Shown: positions 15,502-22,294 of the stretch, one piece after another
Layout: each line of letters starts with the position of its first letter
How positions within the stretch are numbered: the stretch's first letter is position 1
NCBI GenBank assembly: GCA_003056085.1
Contig: LSNK01000004.1
Coordinates: 92,326-129,308 of the forward strand
Reading direction: 5' to 3'
Length of the DNA: 36,983 bases
Origin: Parcubacteria group bacterium M6-OD1-1
Lineage (GTDB): Bacteria > Patescibacteriota > Minisyncoccia > GWC2-36-17 > M10-OD1-4
Notes under the pieces: generated by a model
Databases searched by the model: none
The model's input: the letters and a program-made list of their open reading frames with translations, nothing else
What the model was told of the DNA's origin: nothing
Translations under genes and position numbers: made by a program

Positions 15502-15879
15502 ATGATTTATAAAGTTTTATTGAGAAAAGAAAAAACTTATTGGTGGGACGAGGATTCTTTTGGTAGTTGCATATTTAATGCGAAAAATGATGAACAAGCA
15601 AGAGCCTTTGTTGCAACAATTGTCCAACGAATGAATAGAAAGTATTGGAGAATTGGCGAACAACGAAATGTGTTTATCCAGTCAATTAGCCGCATTAAAG
15701 AAAGTGGGCTTGGTAATGTGTTGGAGCCGGTAAGTCTTTGGAATTGCATTGAGCCGTTAAAGGGATTTCGTAATATTAGGTTAGCTCTTGAAGCGTTCTA
15801 TCCAAAAAACAATGGCAAGCGTATATGGTCTATGATGCACATGTTTAGTAATTATGAGCCAATTCGTTTGAAGTCTTAA
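15502..15879 (+). CDS. Orphan protein with a strong Shine-Dalgarno (unknown)
   Basis: 125 residues, basic, aromatic-rich (KTYWWDEDSFGSCIFNAKNDEQARAF). No transmembrane segment and no recognised catalytic motif. An AAGGAG Shine-Dalgarno lies 6 bases before the ATG, unusual among the genes of this window. It has its own promoter and its own terminator at 15902. Codon and start-site style suggest acquisition. Function unknown. Confidence 0.7.
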   Translation: MIYKVLLRKEKTYWWDEDSFGSCIFNAKNDEQARAFVATIVQRMNRKYWRIGEQRNVFIQSISRIKESGLGNVLEPVSLWNCIEPLKGFRNIRLALEAFYPKNNGKRIWSMMHMFSNYEPIRLKS

Positions 15880-15901
15880 AAAAATATTGGAAGCCTTTAT
15901 A

Positions 15902-15930
15902 AAGGTCGTCATAATGGCGGCCTTCTTTTT
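15902..15930 (+). terminator. Terminator of the 125-aa gene
   Basis: Stem AAGGTCGTC/GGCGGCCTT with two G-U pairs, loop ATAAT, followed by CTTTTT. Confidence 0.8.
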
Positions 15931-16051
15931 ATATATCAACTACAGAAGAAACAGCTTTTATATCCGTCGGATATTATAGAACCCTGTACATTTAATAATT
16001 TTTATGATAATTTTTTGTCTGTATTTAGTTGTTGGTATTTGAATAAAAACT

Positions 16052-16058
16052 GGAGGTG
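16052..16058 (+). promoter_or_regulatory. Shine-Dalgarno that fixes the start of the 80-aa membrane protein
   Basis: GGAGGTG six bases upstream of the ATG at 16063 (counted from GGAGG). It supports this start over the ORF-track start at 16015. Confidence 0.75.
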
Positions 16059-16062
16059 TACG

Positions 16063-16305
16063 ATGAAAATTCTTAATATTATAGGTTGTTGTATTAAAGC
16101 AATGATGATCGCGGTGGCGTGCTCACTCATGCTCGGATTAACAGTAGTTATATTTTACCGACATATTCCAACTTTTGGTATGGATCCGGTAGAAAGAGCA
16201 ATTGTTATTCAAAACGATGGTTTAAATGCAGGTTTAATGTATATAGGGCTCTTTCTTGTATCTTTAGTTTTTATTCTAGTAAGAGAATATATAAAATATA
16301 AATAA
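16063..16305 (+). CDS. Small two-helix membrane protein (unknown)
   Basis: 80 residues from the Shine-Dalgarno-supported ATG (MKILNIIGCCIKAMM). Two transmembrane helices (about 6-28 and 52-73) are joined by a short polar loop (RHIPTFGMDPVERAIVIQNDG), with a basic C-terminal end (REYIKYK). No family recognised. It is a single gene between hairpin terminators, so transcribed alone. Small hydrophobic proteins of this size in accessory DNA may be toxins, holins or membrane modulators, but nothing here decides between them. Confidence 0.65.
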   Translation: MKILNIIGCCIKAMMIAVACSLMLGLTVVIFYRHIPTFGMDPVERAIVIQNDGLNAGLMYIGLFLVSLVFILVREYIKYK

Positions 16306-16340
16306 TTTTTCTGAATAAATCAGAAAAAAGTAATTTAAAT

Positions 16341-16370
16341 AAATCGCCGTCTCAAATGACGGTGATTTTT
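16341..16370 (+). terminator. Terminator of the 80-aa membrane protein
   Basis: AAATCGCCGTC/GACGGTGATTT stem with one G-U pair, loop TCAAAT, ending in a T-run. Confidence 0.8.
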
Positions 16371-16490
16371 CATATTTATAGGGAAGCTTTGATTGTTATG
16401 TTTTTTTATATATAATGTAAATGTGTAATATTTAATAAGTGCAAAAATTATTTTTACTTAAAAATTATCTAATACATTAGATAAAATATT

Positions 16491-17174
16491 ATGGGAATAA
16501 AATTCATACAAGTTAATTGTAAAGAAGAAATTAACACACCAAAATGGACCAGCCCGGATTATAGACAGGCTAAAGCTGTTTTAAAATACAAACCGGACAT
16601 TATTATCTTTGAAAAGGCTAATAATGGCAAAAATCCCAATACTATTTATAATAAATATAGTTACAAAAATAAACCTGTAAAATTAGTACGAAAACATCAG
16701 GAATGGTTAAAGGAAAAATCAAAAGAATATGGCGATGCGGCATCAGGTATCCCGATGTGGGATAATATAATAGAGTTATGGAGTGAAGGTCACAATGTTT
16801 TATTGTATAATGTAGATGGTTCTAATGAATTACGTCAGGAATTTTTTGAAGTTTGGAAATATATGTATCCTTGTGCTTTAAAAAATTGGCTTTGGTGGGT
16901 AAGAATATATTTAAGAGAAAAATATATGGCGAGAGATATTAAATGGATTCTTAAGAATAATAAAGGTAAAAAAAATCTTATTGTAGCCATCTTTCTTCAA
17001 AATTTTCATTGGGAGCATGTAGAATTTCTTTTAAAAAATCCTACCAAAAAACAGATTTGGGATTATTATTTTAAAAATTTTAAAGGCATAACGAAGGCTA
17101 ATATTACTGAAAAAATAAAGAAAGAAAATAAAGTTTTTTATAAGTATTGGAAAAATATTTCTGATTTCAATTAA
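16491..17174 (+). CDS. Unknown protein, weak TraB/TIKI-like pattern
   Basis: 227 residues, rich in Lys, Trp and Tyr. The order of blocks is KPDIIIFEKANNGKNP (strand plus acidic end), GIPMWDNIIELWSEGHNVLLYNVDG, REKYMARDIKWILKN, and NLIVAIFLQNFHWEHVEFLL. A conserved 'R--MA--I' helix followed by a hydrophobic strand and 'H---V---L' recalls the TraB/PrgY/TIKI (EreA/ChaN-like) fold, whose members bind metal or cleave peptides. The G-H motif is altered to LQNFH, so this stays tentative. No signal peptide. Single-gene unit with a bidirectional terminator. Confidence 0.6.
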   Translation: MGIKFIQVNCKEEINTPKWTSPDYRQAKAVLKYKPDIIIFEKANNGKNPNTIYNKYSYKNKPVKLVRKHQEWLKEKSKEYGDAASGIPMWDNIIELWSEGHNVLLYNVDGSNELRQEFFEVWKYMYPCALKNWLWWVRIYLREKYMARDIKWILKNNKGKKNLIVAIFLQNFHWEHVEFLLKNPTKKQIWDYYFKNFKGITKANITEKIKKENKVFYKYWKNISDFN

Positions 17175-17175
17175 T

Positions 17176-17211
17176 AACAAAAAGACCATTTTATAAAACG
17201 GTCTTTTTGTT
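17176..17211. terminator. Bidirectional-type terminator
   Basis: AACAAAAAGACC and its exact complement around ATTTTATAAAAC, with A- and T-runs on the two sides. Confidence 0.85.
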
Positions 17212-17237
17212 GAGTCGGATGATTGTTATTTATATGA

Positions 17238-17243
17238 TATAAT
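17238..17243 (+). promoter_or_regulatory. -10 box of the GIY-YIG gene, probable leaderless start
   Basis: TATAAT ends 6 bases before the ATG at 17250, so the mRNA would start at or very near the start codon. No -35 at the normal spacing. Confidence 0.5.
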
Positions 17244-17249
17244 TTTCAC

Positions 17250-17519
17250 ATGACAAACAATTCTCCCAACATCGTATATATACTAAAGTGCAGTGACAGT
17301 ACGCTTTATACTGGGTCTACTATCGATTTGGAAAAACGGGTTCAAGAGCACAACAAGTCAAAAAACGGAGCAAAATACACAAGAGCGCGCAGGCCCGTGG
17401 TGCTTGTGTATCAGGAGAAATGCAAAACATTGGCTGTTGCTCGAGCGCGCGAAGCAGAGATTAAAAATATGATTAGGAAAGAAAAGTTATTGCTTATAAA
17501 AAATTATCAGAAAATATAG
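17250..17519 (+). CDS. GIY-YIG domain endonuclease-like protein (YhbQ/URI type)
   Basis: 89 residues, a stand-alone GIY-YIG domain. VYILKCSDSTLYTGST carries the two motif strands (here YIL and YTG), followed by LEKRVQEHN with the catalytic Arg and the helix. Then come GAKYTRARRPVVLVY, and a conserved Glu in REAEIKNMIRK. The family cuts DNA or is linked to DNA repair and mobile elements; stand-alone members are common in bacterial genomes and their role is often unclear. The catalytic set appears complete. Confidence 0.88.
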   Translation: MTNNSPNIVYILKCSDSTLYTGSTIDLEKRVQEHNKSKNGAKYTRARRPVVLVYQEKCKTLAVARAREAEIKNMIRKEKLLLIKNYQKI

Positions 17520-17529
17520 CTTCACATAC

Positions 17530-17585
17530 AAAAACCAACCGTAGCATATGGTGACGACCGTCACCATATGCTACGGTTGGTTTTT
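17530..17585. repeat. 26-bp perfect palindrome, tetraloop GACC (twin copy 1)
   Basis: Arm core CCAACCGTAGCATATGGTGAC with exact complement and loop GACC; the right arm ends in TTTTT. Its 52-nt core is identical to the copy at 18881. It sits just after the GIY-YIG gene and may be its terminator. Confidence 0.9.
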
Positions 17586-17656
17586 ATTTTTTAAGGTGTT
17601 ATGATTTTTAAAGTTTGTGATATGTTGTAAAAATTTAAAATTTGCTAAATATGTGA

Positions 17657-17684
17657 ATGTAGTGTAAAACTGATGTAGTGTAAA
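17657..17684 (+). repeat. Tandem direct repeat upstream of the 362-aa gene
   Basis: ATGTAGTGTAAA occurs twice with a 16-base period, ending 19 bases before the ATG. It may be a regulator-binding site or a promoter element. Confidence 0.65.
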
Positions 17685-17703
17685 TCTCAACGGAGGACAG
17701 AAA

Positions 17704-18792
17704 ATGCAAACACTAAGAACTGAGGAAAAAATTTCTCAAGCTCTTGTTCCTTTAAATAAAAAACTTGCTTTAATTGAGGCAGGACAGAATATACTTTTAA
17801 AAGTAGGAAATACATATTCGCTTATGAAGTACGAAGGTCATAATGCAGAGATTGAAAAACATAATATTCATCGTTTTAGTCGTAATCTTAAAATAATGAC
17901 TTCCAATTGGCATTTTGCCGATACCAAAAAAAAGCAGCAAAAGCTTATTAAAAAACAACATCGCGAATGGAAGCGGTACAAGGGCAATATTTACGGCACA
18001 CACCGTTTAGATTTTACTTTTGACGAAGAGTTTGGAATTTTTCTTCCATCTTCTGATGGCCGTGATATGTTTCTTACGCTTGCAAGAGAAACTTTTGATG
18101 GTGATATTGTGCCAAGAAAGGATGTAATTGATATAATCAGTGATGATGATTTGATTGTAACAAAGTTGCGCGAGATTACTCGTCCACAATATTTCAGTAC
18201 AGTAGTTGCACCATTTTTGGAGAACAGGTGTACGGAATTTAAAATTCCTAAACGAAGTAAATTATTGATCTTTGAAGCCAATAAATTTACTTTATTAAAT
18301 CGTTTTGAAAGAGCGACACGCGACATTAAACACGGTGCGTTTGTGTATGTCGGGAGTAAAGAGGAAGTATATCTTCTTGGGCTTGCGCGAGGCAATAACG
18401 GCAGACCATACATGCAAGGAACATACTCAACAAGTACTAAGCCCATGTTTTATTTTTCTAATAATTATTTGGAATTTATATCCCGGCATGATGCGCAAAA
18501 GCCAAAATTTAAATGGGGCGGCGATTGTAATGTAGCTGTGTATCGGGCTTATGATATTCCAGGATTTCGCAGGCATCCGTTTATTTTTCCACAAATGGGA
18601 AGGAGGCAAAATTGCAAAAATACTATTTTTACAGGTAAACCACAGCTAATAACGGGTAATGTGAATGAGGCTATCGCGCATTTTACTACTACTGATTTTG
18701 CGGAGTTTGCAGATATTGTTAGCTTGTATGCAAAGCAAATTGACAGTATTCATCCTTCGTCTGATGAGCCAAATGGAGAGTTTTACTATTAA
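17704..18792 (+). CDS. Orphan 362-aa protein flanked by twin palindromes (unknown)
   Basis: No recognised family. The N-terminal ~120 residues are basic and partly helical (LKVGNTYSLMKYEGHNAEIEKHNIHRF; KKKQQKLIKKQHREWKRYKGN). The remainder is alpha/beta-like with many aromatics (FVYVGSKEEVYLLGLARGNNGRPYMQGTYS). No membrane segment. Cysteines are few (about C176, C257, C289). It has a strong GGAGG Shine-Dalgarno 7 bases upstream, a duplicated ATGTAGTGTAAA element before that, and its own terminator. Two identical 52-nt palindromes, at 17532-17583 and 18881-18932, bracket the whole unit. The lack of homology that I can recognise and its distinct start style suggest acquired DNA. Confidence 0.75.
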   Translation: MQTLRTEEKISQALVPLNKKLALIEAGQNILLKVGNTYSLMKYEGHNAEIEKHNIHRFSRNLKIMTSNWHFADTKKKQQKLIKKQHREWKRYKGNIYGTHRLDFTFDEEFGIFLPSSDGRDMFLTLARETFDGDIVPRKDVIDIISDDDLIVTKLREITRPQYFSTVVAPFLENRCTEFKIPKRSKLLIFEANKFTLLNRFERATRDIKHGAFVYVGSKEEVYLLGLARGNNGRPYMQGTYSTSTKPMFYFSNNYLEFISRHDAQKPKFKWGGDCNVAVYRAYDIPGFRRHPFIFPQMGRRQNCKNTIFTGKPQLITGNVNEAIAHFTTTDFAEFADIVSLYAKQIDSIHPSSDEPNGEFYY

Positions 18793-18817
18793 AGTGGTAA
18801 TTTTTTATATATTTTGG

Positions 18818-18847
18818 AAACGACAGCACAAAGTGCTGTCGTTTTTT
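18818..18847 (+). terminator. Terminator of the 362-aa gene
   Basis: AAACGACAGCAC and complement around AAA, followed by a T-run. Confidence 0.9.
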
Positions 18848-18880
18848 CTTTTATAGGGCGGTTTGCATAAAACTAAAAAC

Positions 18881-18932
18881 AAACCAACCGTAGCATATGG
18901 TGACGACCGTCACCATATGCTACGGTTGGTTT
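18881..18932. repeat. 24-bp perfect palindrome, tetraloop GACC (twin copy 2)
   Basis: The 52-nt hairpin and the following TTTATTT-type tail match copy 1 exactly; the sequences diverge just outside. It follows a complete terminator by 33 bases, so termination alone does not explain it. Confidence 0.9.
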
Positions 18933-19014
18933 TTATTTGAGAGTTTTTTGATTTTGAGTTAGAATGGATATATAAATTTCAAAAAATTTAAAAAACTAAG
19001 TAATTTTATTAATA

Positions 19015-20247
19015 ATGATGAATGTAACAGCAGAGGCTTATAAAGAAAGCAAAAAGCTTCTTGAATATATTTCAACTCCTGCCGGGTTTGTAGCTTCTGC
19101 GATTGACACAGACAACTACCATCGTATTTTTGCAAGAGATGGGGTAATAGCAACAATAGCCGCATTATTAACTGAAGATAAGAAGTTAATAAAAACCGGA
19201 AAACAAACACTACTCACACTTGCAAAGTATCAAGATGAAACAGGGCGTATAGTGAGCAATGTTTCGCCAGATGGCAAAAGAGTGAGTTTTGGAATTCAAG
19301 TTGGCAGGATAGATGCAAGTGCGTGGTTTATTATAGGTGTAGGTCAATACGTAAAAAGGACAAAGGATATTGCGTTTGCTAAAAAAATGCATCCTTACAT
19401 AAAAAAAACAATCCAATATTTATCTGCTATTGAAATGAACGGCAGAGGGTTTTTGTATATACCATTTGGAGGCGATTGGGCTGATGAATATTTAAATCAT
19501 GGATATGTTCTTTTTGACCAACTTCTTTATTTGCAGGCACAGAGAGATTTTGTTTATATAAATAAAATTTTAAAATACAAATATAAAGACATTGAAAGAA
19601 AATCAAAGTTTTTGGAAAAACAGATAATAGTTAATTTTATTCCAAAGCTTACAGATGTTGATGATCCGGCTTTTTATCAAAGGAGTGAGGCTTTCGAAAA
19701 ATTACATCAAGGCTTTAAAAAACCTTACGCCTTGGCATATTTTGTTCAGGGTGATATGGGGGAGTATTTTGATGTCTTTGCAAACTCATTGCTTTTAATT
19801 TTAACAAAATTACCCGATACTTTTAAAAAAGAATTTTTAAAATATTCTCTTAATCTTTTGAACAAACAAAAGATTTCATTGATTCCCGCTTTTTCTCCGG
19901 TTATTAAGAAAAATCATGAAAAAAATCAGCATCATAGATGGAAGATGCTAAAGTTTAGTTATGTTTTTCGTCAAAAAAATAAACCGTATCATTATCATAA
20001 CGGGGGTCTTTGGCCTTTAGTCCAGGGGTTTTTTATTGCTGCTTTATATTGCGAGGGGAAAAACAAAGAAGCCAAAAAAATAACAGAGGATTTTGCCGAT
20101 ATACTTGCGAAAAATAAATATAAATTTGTTGAGTATTATGATGGTAAAAATGGGAAGCCTAATGGAACTGAATTTTTAGGATTTTCCGCATCGGCATATA
20201 TTTTTGCTTACCTAACTTCTTTTGATAATAAGAAAATTTTTATATGA
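19015..20247 (+). CDS. GH100/GH15-like (alpha/alpha)6-barrel glycosidase, probable neutral invertase type
   Basis: 410 residues, cytoplasmic (no signal peptide). Blocks are typical of six-hairpin glycosidases: HRIFARDGVIATIAALL, FGGDWADEYLNHGYVLFDQLLYLQA (acid/base region), PYHYHNGGLWPLVQGFFIAALY, and EYYDGKNGKPNGTEFLGFSASAYI. GH100 neutral/alkaline invertases and some debranching-like enzymes carry this order. The 4-base overlap with a sucrose-phosphatase-like HAD gene argues for sucrose as substrate. Two ATGs sit at the start (19015 and 19018). The gene lies right after the accessory region and may close it. The exact substrate is unsure; a glucosidase of other alpha-glucans is the alternative. 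Confidence 0.72.
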   Translation: MMNVTAEAYKESKKLLEYISTPAGFVASAIDTDNYHRIFARDGVIATIAALLTEDKKLIKTGKQTLLTLAKYQDETGRIVSNVSPDGKRVSFGIQVGRIDASAWFIIGVGQYVKRTKDIAFAKKMHPYIKKTIQYLSAIEMNGRGFLYIPFGGDWADEYLNHGYVLFDQLLYLQAQRDFVYINKILKYKYKDIERKSKFLEKQIIVNFIPKLTDVDDPAFYQRSEAFEKLHQGFKKPYALAYFVQGDMGEYFDVFANSLLLILTKLPDTFKKEFLKYSLNLLNKQKISLIPAFSPVIKKNHEKNQHHRWKMLKFSYVFRQKNKPYHYHNGGLWPLVQGFFIAALYCEGKNKEAKKITEDFADILAKNKYKFVEYYDGKNGKPNGTEFLGFSASAYIFAYLTSFDNKKIFI

Positions 20248-21098
20248 TAAAGCTTTTTGCTACAGATTTAGACAGAACGCTGCTTCCGGTTGGTAGTCAA
20301 CCATATGATGGTTCAATGTCTATTTTAAATAAAATTTTAAAAGAAAATAAAATGATTGTTGTTTTTGTTTCCGGCAGGCATCTATCTTTGATAAAGGATG
20401 CCATAAAAACATATAACACCCCAAGTCCTGATTATATTATAGGAGACGTTGGAACAACTTTGTGGGTCAGAGTAAGTGAAGAGTTTGTCCGTGATATGTC
20501 GTGGGATTCTTATATAAAGAAAAATACTAAAAATTGGAATGTAAAATTATTTAAAGAGAAAATAAAAGAAAGAAATGGTTTAAGATTACAAGAAAAAAGC
20601 AAACAAAATATATTTAAATTGAGCTATTATATAGATGATATAAAAAATTCAGAAAAAATAATTAAAGATTTTAAAAACATTATATCAAATCTATGCGGTT
20701 GCGAGGATGCGACTGTGGTTTATAGTATTGATGAAACTTTAAATCAAGGGCTTTTGGATGTTTTGCCTAAAGCAGCGACAAAGCAGGGAGCGATAGAATT
20801 TTTGCGTGAAAAGTTGGATATTAAAAAAAATGAGATTATTTATTGCGGTGATAGCGGGAATGACATCTTGCCTTTAACTCAAGGATATTTTAGTATTATG
20901 GTTCGAAATACTATTCCTGAAGTTAGAAATGAAGTTTTTAATATTGCAAAAGAAAAAGGAATTCTTAATAAAATATATATTGCGGAAGGATATGGAAGTT
21001 TAAATGGTTACTATGTTTCTGGTATAATAGAAGGGATGATAAAATTTAAATTCATTTCAGAAAAATATTTAAATTGTAATACAAGAAATAAAATTTAA
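20244..21098 (+). CDS. HAD-IIB phosphatase, sucrose-6-phosphate phosphatase-like
   Basis: 284 residues. HAD motif I DLDRT (8-12, with the nucleophile Asp), motif II VSGRH, the motif III Lys in AATKQGAIEF, and motif IV GDSGNDILPL are all present. The N-terminal signature and the PDYIIGDVGTTLWV segment match the S6PP (sucrose-phosphatase) branch of HAD-IIB, which makes sucrose from sucrose-6-phosphate. Mannosyl-3-phosphoglycerate phosphatase and trehalose-phosphatase are related alternatives. The ATG overlaps the glycosidase stop by 4 bases, so translation is coupled. No sucrose-phosphate synthase is in the window. Confidence 0.8.
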   Translation: MIKLFATDLDRTLLPVGSQPYDGSMSILNKILKENKMIVVFVSGRHLSLIKDAIKTYNTPSPDYIIGDVGTTLWVRVSEEFVRDMSWDSYIKKNTKNWNVKLFKEKIKERNGLRLQEKSKQNIFKLSYYIDDIKNSEKIIKDFKNIISNLCGCEDATVVYSIDETLNQGLLDVLPKAATKQGAIEFLREKLDIKKNEIIYCGDSGNDILPLTQGYFSIMVRNTIPEVRNEVFNIAKEKGILNKIYIAEGYGSLNGYYVSGIIEGMIKFKFISEKYLNCNTRNKI

Positions 21099-21119
21099 AA
21101 TTAGATTAATAATAAAAAT

Positions 21120-22292
21120 ATGGGCATATTTTCTTTTTTAAAAAAAGAAGAAAAGCTATTTGATAAAAAAGGATTTTTACTCGTAATAGCTGTTTTTTCC
21201 GATAGAGTGGTTTTGTTCTTGCTTCAAAAAAAACACATTGATAAGAAAGATGAGATTTTTATTGAAGATATGATTTTAGAAACGCAAGAGGAAGGATTTT
21301 TTAGTAAAGAATTTGATTTTGAAAAACTTAATTTAAATTGCGGCAAAATAAAAAACCAGCTTTGGAAAAAAAATATTAAAACAAAAAATGTTTTATTTGC
21401 TTTTTGTCCGGAAGTCGCAAAGTCTGTTTTTGTTTCTAAAAAATTCAGAAGAAAAAATAGAGAACAAAAAATTTCCAAGGATGAGATTAACAGAATGACA
21501 GCAAATATTAAATATGAGTATTCAAAAAAAGGAAATGATATATCTTTAGAGAAGATAGAGAAGGTGTTGATAGACGGGTATCTTATTCAAAAACCAATAG
21601 GGCTTCATGGCAAAGATATTACAATCGGTCTTTTAGGAGTTTTGTTTAAAGGTAATTTAAATAGAAATTTTAAAAATTTAGCCTCTTTCTTAAGACTAAA
21701 TTTTAAAGGTGTTTTAGCAATGGATTCTGCGTTTGTTAAAGCGGAAAATGAAGTTAAAAAAATAGGAAATGGTTTGTTTATAAATATATTTGAAAATTAT
21801 TCAAGTGTATTTTTAATAAGAAACGGCTTTATTGACGCCGTTGAAAATGTAGATATGGGGTATGGTGAATTGGTTAAAAAAATATCCAAGGAGCTTTCTG
21901 TAGGGATGGAAGAGGCTGAAAACATTAAAAATAAATTTATTTTTGGAGATTTAGATGTTTCTGTGCTGGAAGAAATTAGAAACATTTCTTTTTCGGCTTC
22001 AGAAGACTTGCTTAAAAAAATAAAACAAGCTTTAATAAGGCTTGGCAGCGCTGATCTTTTGCCGGGGGATGTTTTTATTTGTTTTTCTTCCGATGTTTCA
22101 TTGCAATTTAAGCAAATTTTCAGAAAAGGGAATAACTGGTATTCTGACCTTCCTTTTGTCCAAAATGTTGATGTAGTATTTTTAGGTATAAATGATGTTT
22201 TATGTATCGCAAAAGACGAGAAAAAATTATTCACAGATGTGAAAGATTTATATATTTATGGTATAATAAACAGTATAAATAAACTAAAATAA
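21120..22292 (+). CDS. FtsA/PilM-like actin-fold protein
   Basis: 390 residues. The C-terminal half has the actin-ATPase pattern of FtsA/PilM: an SHS2-like PIGLHGKDITIGLLGV segment, then LFINIFENYSSVFLIRNGFIDAVENVDMGYGELVKKISKELSVGMEEAENIKNKF. In that last block, the strand-turn-strand, 'GG'-like turn (GYGE) and 'L-----EA---K' helix follow FtsA order. The usual D-G-T phosphate loop (VIDIGGGTT) is replaced by NIFENYSS, so nucleotide binding may be weakened. It probably recruits or anchors an envelope machine. Its stop is 2 bases before the next gene, a membrane-anchored baseplate-J-like protein, so the two are a unit. Confidence 0.7.
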   Translation: MGIFSFLKKEEKLFDKKGFLLVIAVFSDRVVLFLLQKKHIDKKDEIFIEDMILETQEEGFFSKEFDFEKLNLNCGKIKNQLWKKNIKTKNVLFAFCPEVAKSVFVSKKFRRKNREQKISKDEINRMTANIKYEYSKKGNDISLEKIEKVLIDGYLIQKPIGLHGKDITIGLLGVLFKGNLNRNFKNLASFLRLNFKGVLAMDSAFVKAENEVKKIGNGLFINIFENYSSVFLIRNGFIDAVENVDMGYGELVKKISKELSVGMEEAENIKNKFIFGDLDVSVLEEIRNISFSASEDLLKKIKQALIRLGSADLLPGDVFICFSSDVSLQFKQIFRKGNNWYSDLPFVQNVDVVFLGINDVLCIAKDEKKLFTDVKDLYIYGIINSINKLK

Positions 22293-22294
22293 TT

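Noticed and set aside
16119-16301. Alternative frame ORF in the 80-aa membrane protein region
   Set aside because: The Shine-Dalgarno and membrane-helix pattern belong to the frame starting at 16063.
17530-18932. CRISPR array or integron attC array
   Set aside because: Only two identical palindromes 1.35 kb apart with a gene between; no regular repeat-spacer unit, and no integrase or cas gene in the window.
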